Source: Suillus spraguei (taxonomy: Eukaryota; Basidiomycota; Agaricomycetes; Boletales; Suillaceae). From it: a stretch of DNA of 64,000 nucleotides. Numbering within the stretch: position 1 is the stretch's first letter; each line of letters opens with the position of its first letter. Positions 57,037 to 64,000 of this stretch are shown piece by piece. The position numbers and the translations under genes are program-made. The stretch spans positions 235,793 through 299,792 of the forward strand of contig JABCPU010000037.1 in the NCBI GenBank assembly GCA_016800925.1, in the 5' to 3' direction. A model generated the notes under the pieces. The model saw only the letters and a list, made by a program, of their open reading frames with translations. It did not search any database and had not been told where the DNA came from.

Positions 57037-57793
57037 TCAGCGATCCCAACCAGCAGATTGGGTAGGGGCACTCTCCCAATTGCTCTTCACAAAGGGAGAG
57101 TGATTAGATGGGCGACCTGAATTTGTGAAAATCGATGAAGATGGCTGTGGCGTGGCAGTTGCTTGAGAGGCTTGTAGGTAAAACGGATCGGTGGTGGTAA
57201 ATAGAGATTGGGAATCAATTGGCGTGCTGACGATCGTCATAGGCGTGGGCGCAGGGGTTGGCGCGCCTTTCAACCCTGTGTATCCCCAAATAAAGGTTTT
57301 TGGAGACTGCGGAGAGGACGGGACTACCATGTCCTCGACCATGCGTTCCTCGTCCAGCTCATCTGGGTCACACCATCCTTCGTCTACACTTGGTCGACGG
57401 GAACGGGGACGGATAATACTGTTACTGCGCTTTTTCTGAGTTATTTCTATGGGAACATAGCCTGCAGGCCACGAGATAGAAGAAGAAGGCGTGCGCGTAG
57501 TAGGTGTGGTGCAGTGCTGCACGTGTGCGGGGTCACACCTAATCGCGCTCGCATTTCCATACGAGTTGGGCGAGCTAGAGGATGCGCAAGAGGGCGAAAT
57601 TTGATGTGCGAATAACGTCTGCGCGAGCTGGGCCTGAAAATTGCGGCGCCATGACGCGGCCAGATAAGCATTTGTGGGGAAGGAGAATAAGGCTTCTATT
57701 AGTATGTACCTGGAGAGCTGCAAGGTCGATAGCCTCTTGACCAATGTGATTAGCACTGAGAGAGGCTACGAGGTCATCTACAGACATGCTCAT
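57037..57793 (-). CDS. Uncharacterised two-exon protein, Ser/Thr/Pro-rich
   Basis: Exon 1 is MSMSVDDLVASLSANHIGQE ... LAALQ from ATG 57793; a GT-AG intron of about 90 bases follows. Exon 2 is AQLAQTLFAHQISPSCASSS onward. Downstream: YVPIEITQKKRSNSIIRPRS (basic, possible nuclear localisation signal), an acidic patch (EGWCDPDELDEERMVEDMVV), TFIWGYTGLKGAPTPAPTP, and a Gln/Ser/Pro tail to the stop at 57037. The helical N-terminus followed by disorder suggests a regulatory or adaptor protein; no known domain recognised. Confidence 0.6.
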
Positions 57794-58954
57794 TGTGAAG
57801 AGCCTTTGTGCGTGTGGCGGAAGGCAACGGAGGAGAGATGAACAGAGCCGTCATGCAGAGCCTTGTCAGGAGTATAAATCATTAATTCCAAACCACGTGG
57901 TTACTAATTCCATATAAGGGTAACCAATCTTTCGGTTTCTTCCGGTCCGCTTTCCTTAGCTTACCCGCCATGTTCCAAACCCGCGTTACAAGCTAAAAGT
58001 GCTCCGAGACAGTATAGCATGCATGTACAATCTGTCCCCTGGAAATATCATTCAGTTTCCCTTGAAGGAAAGTTTTTGGATCACACCAAGTGACGCACTC
58101 GTTCTTTTCTTGTCCAAACTTACACGTAAGGGAAATTAATATTCTCAGCTCCATGCTCGCGGCATGTACTTAACCTTGCCGTCCTTCTGAAGTTCTGGTG
58201 CGTATACTGGTCGGTACGTTGTGCCACATTTTGCGTACATGGTGACTCATACACACGGTCCTGTGTACTGAGTTAACCGGTACTTTGTACAGCCCACAAG
58301 GCTGTCACCTCCCAGGAACTGGCAAATATCATTTCCCGCGGACTGGAACAAAGGCCGTCTTGTTTATTCTTAGCTGTCCCTTTGGTTCGCGTATTCCTAT
58401 GTGTCCCCCGCATCTACAGATCTATGAAAGCTAGATCGCTCACGCTGCCTAATTTGCTCAGGTCAGCGGCGGTAGGTGGCAGCTTCCCGCTCTTGGGCAG
58501 AAACGCGGACCGCCTTCCCTGCCCCACCTTATCCACGAGGTCATTCATTAAATTCCGTTTTTCAACGTTCCGTCAACGAATTCGTCTTGAAGTTACGACC
58601 CACGAATTCGTTCTGATTATTCCAACGGAAGCGCTCTGGCCGGCGCCGAAACCAAATTAGGCCCTTGATGGCTATTTTAGTGTCGTAAATCCTAATAAAC
58701 TATTACTACACAGTCGTACATTCATATGGGTTGAAGAACACTTTCTCGGCGCAAACGTAATAAGGGAACTACCAACATGACGAACGACTAAGGCATGTCT
58801 GCGCAAAATATGTAAGTAGCTGCGTGGATCAAAGGGCGCACTTTGGCTGGGCTAACTAGGCGCTGGTGATAAGTTTCCACCTAGTAAGGGGTGTAGTTGA
58901 GGCTATGGCCCTGCAGGTACATTTAAGAACATACAGTTGCCCATCAACATTTAA
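57794..58954. other. Intergenic, no gene seen
   Basis: About 1.2 kb. A 92-codon plus-strand frame at 58382-58660 has no recognisable content. Presumably promoter of the upstream minus-strand gene and the 3' UTR of the phosphatase. Confidence 0.45.
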
Positions 58955-59512
58955 TCAACCCCCGAGGAGTACCAAGCGCGCCTTCTTCGAGCCGGGAAGA
59001 ACGTCCACATCGAGTGAACAATGTCCCCTTACCCTTATCTCCAGGTCCTTTAACTGCGCAATAAACCCTGGTCTCGGACACACTACAGACCTCGCGCGTA
59101 CGAGCAGCCCAAGTGCATCCTTCAACGACATTGAGCATCTCGAGATAAGGTAGGCTGCGATAATTGTCGGAGAGCGTGATACCCCCGCGACACAGTGCAC
59201 GAGAACCTTTCCTCCGCTGTTCCTAGCATCAGTGATGACCTGGTTGGCTCTAGCGATAACGGTATGGATAGAGGACATGTCCTTGTCCAAGAGTTGCAGG
59301 CGATGGTATTGGACATGAGGGTGGTCGGGACAAACAGGCGCCCTGCCGATGCTGATGATGTGGGTAATGCCTGCTGAATCGATGAAAGATCTCGACGCAG
59401 ACGTATAAGGTCCAAGGAAGACATAAGGTGGAACTACCAATACTGCAGTATTCCGCCTGCTGTGCATCCGCAGTGACTGTACGGTGGTCATCTTGAGGCG
59501 TTGGGACGGCAA
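58955..59512 (-). CDS. Small dual-specificity protein phosphatase
   Basis: 185 codons, intronless. Start ATG 59512 (MPSQRLKMTTVQSLRM); a second ATG at 59491 is possible. The core begins VPPYVFLGPYTSASRSFIDS, then GITHIISIG and HVQYHRLQLLDKD (general-acid Asp region). The P-loop is VLVHCVAGVSRSPTIIAAYL (Cys and Arg of HCxxxxxR both present), followed by SRCSMSLKDALGLLVRARSV, the AxxxVxxxRP-like VVCPRPGF and IAQLKDLE. This matches the atypical DUSP family, which dephosphorylates Tyr and Ser/Thr; substrate unknown. Confidence 0.88.
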   Translation of the reverse strand: MPSQRLKMTTVQSLRMHSRRNTAVLVVPPYVFLGPYTSASRSFIDSAGITHIISIGRAPVCPDHPHVQYHRLQLLDKDMSSIHTVIARANQVITDARNSGGKVLVHCVAGVSRSPTIIAAYLISRCSMSLKDALGLLVRARSVVCPRPGFIAQLKDLEIRVRGHCSLDVDVLPGSKKARLVLLGG

Positions 59513-59689
59513 GACAATAAGTTGCCGAGCTATAAAAAACCTAGATAATGAAGTCAGCGATGGGCTACTGAGTGATGAATGTAGATATCACAGTGGTGCC
59601 TGAGACCGATCTCCGATGTTCTAGATCTAGACACTCCTCGGGGATACATTTTATGTTTCTGAGGCGATCCTCACGAGGACAGACTATCA

Positions 59690-60440
59690 CGTAAAAAAGG
59701 AGTTTTCATGACAGGACCGACTGTCACTGGGCAAGATGGACATCCGAGGATCTACTGGTATGCAAAAGCAAAAATTTTGTTAACTTAGCAGGTTTCGAAC
59801 CAACTCCAAGAGAAACAGGCTAAGACCAGTCTGATAGATGGTCCTCTATCCATGATTGTGTTTCCGATTCCCCCATGTGTGGGACTTGGACCTGAATGAG
59901 ATTAAAAATATCATGGAAATGAATATACACTCACAAATGAAACCAGGAATAACCATCTATGTTGAACGGGATATCTATAGCGGGCTCCAATGAAAAAGAA
60001 AAACTTATCAAGTTGGCAGGTTTCGAACACCTCAGGGATACACAATGAAAGATAATCCTCCCACGAAACCATCCATGAGTGAATGCCAAGGTGTATTTCG
60101 AGAAAAAAAACACTATAGACAGATTTCGAACCTGCGATGTCCAAGAGAAACAAATTTCGATCTTGTTGTAGTAAACCATTTTGGCTAGGACACTTCTCGA
60201 GTTGAGATGAACCTCAAGCCCAATGTCCATAAGTGAATGTCATAAGAGAGAAAATCATCTGTCGGCAAGTTTACCCGCGGAACAGACTTCTATGACTACT
60301 TAAAATAAACCTTGAAAGATTCATCCATGTGTGAACGTCCGAGGCGTAATGGTAAAAGTAAAAAAGAAAACTGTTGAGCGGGTTGCAATAGATCTCTGTC
60401 CTGTCGCTCTTACCACTTGAACTAGAACTGGTCAAGGTAG
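59690..60440 (-). repeat. Cluster of tRNA-derived (SINE-like) units
   Basis: On the minus strand, B-box-like motifs recur. GGTTCGAAACC (about 59.80 kb), GTGTTCGAAACC (60.02 kb) and GGTTCGAAATC (60.12 kb) are each followed within about 25 bases by a T run (pol III terminator-like). At 60.36-60.44 kb a degenerate tRNA has an A-box-like TAGTTCAAGTGGTAAGAGCG and a T-rich end. Plus-strand sequences related to CCATCCATGAGTGAATG recur between units (59.85, 60.07, 60.22, 60.32 kb). No unit folds as an intact tRNA by eye. Confidence 0.55.
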
Positions 60441-60480
60441 ATGTTTACACACCATGCATTGATAGCAGAATCACATGACA

Positions 60481-62552
60481 CTAGTAGTCATTTGCCAACG
60501 CAAAATGAACTAAATATTCCGCCCAGACTTCATCAACGCTGACATCTAATCCAGAAACAGAACCAATCGCACGAGCTGCATAACGTAGAGACTCCGCGGC
60601 AATGTCCACTTCCGAAGGAGCTGTGAGGTTGAGCAGATGTTGGTATGATACATCAGTGAAGTATAGCGAATGTACTTACAAAAGGCGATGAACTCTTCCA
60701 AGTGCATGACAGCTTGCTCAAGAAAATCTCTATGACGAGCATGAGTAATGAGTGGGCTTGCGTAATCGAAACCATCGCTGTATCTATTAAAAAAAGTCAG
60801 TATGTCCATCCTGCCAGTAGATATCGAACTTGTGAGAAGTACCTTGATCGTAAGACCTGTGCGAGACCATCTAGAAACGATTGGGTACCCTCCAATGTGC
60901 GAAGACTCGCTGTCCAGAACTGGGGGTCGTTTACTGTCATCATGGTTATCGCTATACTCCATGAAAGTGAGAGACTGGTTGGGAAGAAGGCTCGCCATAG
61001 TATCAGATTTATTCAACAAGAAAAGGGTATCTGATTTTAGGTGGCTCTTAACTTCATCCGGGACTCGAACCAGGGTATTGTCCGGAGAGGACAAAACATC
61101 AGGAAGAGATAGAACACAAAGAGACAGATCAGCCTCCTTGACACTGAACGAACCGTTAACAAGAGGATATAGCGAATGTGACTTCCACATACGCGTTACC
61201 TGCACGACCTACCCCTACTTGCTCTACAGTGTCCAATGTTTCTCGCAGGCCAGCAGTGTCGCTCAGAATAACTGGAAAACCTCCAATGTCCAAAGTGAGC
61301 GTGAGGACGTCCCGCGTAGTCCCTGGAATGGGTGATGTAATGGCCGCATCACGCTGAGCTGTAATCAAGGAATCAAATTAAGGTGTCAAAGAGCATGACT
61401 TAAAGGACATACCAAGAAAATTGAATAAGCTACTCTTGCCAGCATTCGGAGGTCCAAATATCGCAAGTTTTATTCCAGAGCGCAGAATCTCCCCACGGCG
61501 GTTGTCATCCAGGTGAGATCGAATACACTTGATAATATTCGATGCACGATCATGAGCTAATACGCTTGAGATAAAATCACAAATGAGTCTGTAGAGGGAC
61601 CTGCCTTCTCTAATCATCGCTTCCTGACCAAGATCGTCCACGTCCTCGCCAAAATCAATAACCCTTCAACAAAAACTAGAACATTCCAGTATCTGTGACC
61701 TCAATGCAACATATCGCGCTCTCGCAGTTCCCTAGGAACATTTAGGTAAGTTGTAAGTCCCAAAATCAGTAATAACCCATACCTCGGCTCCGCTGACAGC
61801 CAACCTTTCTTTGAGCTTCCGTTTCAGCATCTATCAAGTCGCGCAGGCCCTCGACTTGGGTGAGATCAAGTCGGCCACCCTCGAAGGCGCGTCTTGTAAA
61901 CTCGCCTGGACAGCAGGCCGACAATATGGTAGTTTCGCAAGTGCACGTAACACTGCAGATAGCACTGCGCGCCCAGAGTGGATGTGAAGCTCAAGAGTAT
62001 CTTCTGTGGTAAATGACTTTGGGCCTAATGCACATAATTAAATATCCCGCAACCTACAGTAAAGAATCAGAGCTCACCTTGAAGAAGACAGTCAAACTAT
62101 CGTCGAGTCTCTCCTCAGTCTCTGGGTCGAGACGTGTCTGCGTTGAAACATCCATGGTGTCGGTGTGTCCTGAGACTTCTTTTTGCGCGTCACGCGTCGC
62201 CAGACGTCAAGGGCGTCGGGTCCAGAACCCGAATGACAGCTATACCCGCTTTCCCAGGTGGAGTGGAGAGTGCGTATATAGTTCTACGCTGCGCATCAGA
62301 GAGCGTGTGCTCAGACTTGGCGGAGAGAGTTGTATGAGTACGACTGGTATACCCAGTAGCACGAAACCGCAAAGATAACCTGTTGGGGCGGTGTAATCTG
62401 CCGTTCCAGGGAGAACTTCTATGTAGAACAACCGAGGCAAGGTTTGGCATCAGCAGGGAGTTATTTTCCCAAAATTGAACATGTCTCCAATGTTGTATCC
62501 GTGGATCCTTCACAGCTTTTTGAATGACACTGGCTCGCCATTGCCGCAACAT
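60481..62552 (-). CDS. MSS1: Mitochondrial tRNA 5-taurinomethyl/carboxymethylaminomethyl-uridine GTPase (MnmE/MSS1/GTPBP3), with one-base shifts
   Basis: GTPase that, with MTO1, modifies the wobble uridine of mitochondrial tRNAs. A basic N-terminus (presequence-like; start ATG 62552, or 62450 [19 protein letters not shown]) precedes [19 protein letters not shown]. Later pieces: [41 protein letters not shown]1 [16 protein letters not shown] (61.44 kb), G2 [10 protein letters not shown]3 DTAGLRET, G4 NKSD (61.0 kb). Reading the family through needs four one-base corrections: near 62.22 kb ([15 protein letters not shown]), 62.12 kb, 61.91 kb (RPA/PGEF) and 60.52 kb. At the last site the family's C-x-G-K end (FSSFCVGK then TGA at 60488) is in the next frame, while the current frame runs to TAG at 60481. 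Introns are GT-AG. Probably a functional gene with consensus errors, otherwise a pseudogene. Confidence 0.87.
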
Positions 62553-62742
62553 TCACTGCCCTCGAATTCTATAGCTCGCCGTCAGTCGTGACCAGTATGA
62601 TGATAGACGCGCTACAAAGACTTGCTGTAATTTCCCACGACTACAACTTGCCCTTACCTCTCATCGCCGAGCAGATCTAACTAGACCGACCTAATACCCC
62701 TTGTCATACAATCACATAGGTCATCCAGTTTAATCAGGAGCC
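62553..62742. promoter_or_regulatory. Divergent promoter interval of MSS1 and CNB1
   Basis: 190 bases between the two start codons, which point away from each other. No motif assigned. Confidence 0.5.
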
Positions 62743-63664
62743 ATGGGTCAAACACGTTCGTATCTTCCCATAGCGCATTCATCTTCCACTCACTCCGTGA
62801 TGAATAGCATCACAGTTTATGGAGGACATGCAGAAGCGGTCCAACTGTGCGTTCTACGTTCCAAACCACTTCTGCGCTGCAATACTCATTTGACTGCGCT
62901 GTGCAGTCACATCTGCTGAGCTGGAAAGATTGAAGAAACGCTTTATGAAACTAGACAGGTTTATATCATCTTCGATTGACCATCCTTACTACCGATCTCA
63001 TGATGCATATACAGCGATGGGTCGGGCCTCCATAGATCGCGAGGAATTTCTGCAAATACCCCAAATAGCTACCAATCCATTAGCCTCAAGGATGGATTGC
63101 AATCTTTGATGAAGAGTGCGTCGATAGATTTTCCATGGGCGAATCACAATTTAACTCTTGTGCAGTGGGAGGGACTGTGGACTTTCAGGAATTTGTGGGT
63201 GGATTGAGCGCATTTAGCAGTCGAGAGGCGGGAAAGAGAAACTCCGATGTGCGTCTCCCATTTTGATTCATCAGCACGGCCTCACATCATGATATCAAGT
63301 CGCATTCAAGGTTTATGATGTAGATTCGAGATGGTTTTATTTCCAATGGAGAACTGTTCTGGTATTGAAAATGATGGTCGGAATAATCTCAAGGTCCGTA
63401 TGCGCTCATCCAACGGATTTTGGGATTCTTGGTAAATCTTTTTCTTTTTGAAACAGGACCAACAACTGCAGCAGATTGTTGATAAGACAATCATGGAGGG
63501 CGATCTAGATCATGATGGAAAACTTAGCTTTAGAAGAGTTTCGCCCAGATGGTTGTCAAACACGGTTGGAGAACAATTCCCTCGCTTCATTAATGACTGC
63601 TGATACTCGGTCTTTTTACCCTTAGGATATTGTCAAGCAGATGACGCTTGAAGACCTTTTCTAA
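62743..63664 (+). CDS. CNB1: Calcineurin regulatory subunit B, with many one-base indels
   Basis: Ca2+-binding EF-hand subunit of the calcineurin phosphatase; membrane association is by N-myristoylation of Gly2 (starts MGQT). Exons: the start (62743), then [30 protein letters not shown]1 SDGSG...[20 protein letters not shown]2 [20 protein letters not shown]3 FKVYDVD...[17 protein letters not shown]4 [20 protein letters not shown] and the end [10 protein letters not shown] with TAA at 63662-63664. Recovering the family reading needs several one-base corrections (about 63.03, 63.10, 63.17, 63.33, 63.36, 63.39 and 63.53 kb). The motif order and spacing are otherwise complete, so this is most likely a real gene in low-quality sequence. 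Confidence 0.85.
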
Positions 63665-64000
63665 CACCTTCGGCGCCAACGGACATTCGCGTCCCCTCAT
63701 ACCCCGATGTATCCATCACGCTCGCTGTTGGCATCGTTATCCATTCATCATATAGTGACGACTTACTTGTAGTATCGCCTTTGTTGTAGAATATAAGTTT
63801 CTCAAATCGCCATAAACAAAATCACGGTACGTGAAAAACTGTTAGGACCGGAAATGAGCGCTGTATCGCTCACACGGAACTCGAATGACCGTCTGAATGA
63901 AATTACAAGCGTGACTGCAAAATCGGTAAATCAAGTCTTTACTATTCAGTTTCAGGGTTTCGTCTGCACTGGAATTCTTGATCAGGCAGCTGCTGGTGAC
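63665..64000. other. 3' flank of CNB1, nothing seen
   Basis: No supported frame or RNA gene; the next gene, if any, starts beyond the window. Confidence 0.4.

Noticed and set aside
58382..58660. 92-codon plus-strand frame in the intergenic region
   Set aside because: No domain, no splice context, composition like random sequence.

Overview
The window looks like nuclear DNA of a mushroom-forming basidiomycete (Agaricomycetes). The evidence is small GT-AG introns of roughly 50-90 bases, fungal housekeeping genes with basidiomycete-like exon structure, a NACHT-WD40 (NLR-like) gene of the type expanded in Agaricomycetes, and heavy loading with hAT, pogo/Tigger, Copia and Gypsy elements. The species is not identifiable by eye.

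Left gene island (1-12.4 kb): a spliceosomal cyclophilin H (minus), a broken NACHT-WD40 STAND gene (minus), a 0.83-kb pogo/Tigger-type element with 17-bp terminal repeats and TA duplications, an FGGY carbohydrate kinase (plus), and an uncharacterised multi-exon protein with a helical C-terminal domain (minus).

Middle (12.4-52 kb) is a transposon graveyard. Up to about 23 kb it holds copies of a 0.94-kb LTR family (called L here), a Copia micro-remnant and decayed genes of unknown function. A degenerate Copia element (Copia-2, plus) spans 23.2-28.1 kb with both LTRs and a half-tRNA primer site. From 28.9 to 51.8 kb there is a nest of insertions. A hAT transposase gene is split by Copia-1 (minus, target duplication GGATG). 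Copia-1 is itself split twice: by a solo LTR of a Gypsy family (R3) and by an L LTR. That L LTR is split by a 14.9-kb Gypsy element with 1.6-kb LTRs that differ at only two positions I could see. The Gypsy element carries a 1704-codon gag-protease frame with a long, GC-rich extension, a pol frame broken by several one-base shifts, and extra frames between pol and the 3' LTR.

Right gene island (52.8-64 kb): SWD1/RBBP5-like COMPASS subunit (minus), divergent from TTI2-like TELO2 partner (plus) over about 120 bases; an uncharacterised two-exon protein (minus); a small dual-specificity phosphatase (minus); a cluster of tRNA-derived, SINE-like units; a mitochondrial tRNA-modification GTPase MSS1/GTPBP3 (minus); and calcineurin B (plus). 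The last two genes keep family motifs throughout but are interrupted by many single-base indels, which suggests unpolished consensus sequence rather than true decay. No rRNA, intact tRNA or CRISPR array was seen.
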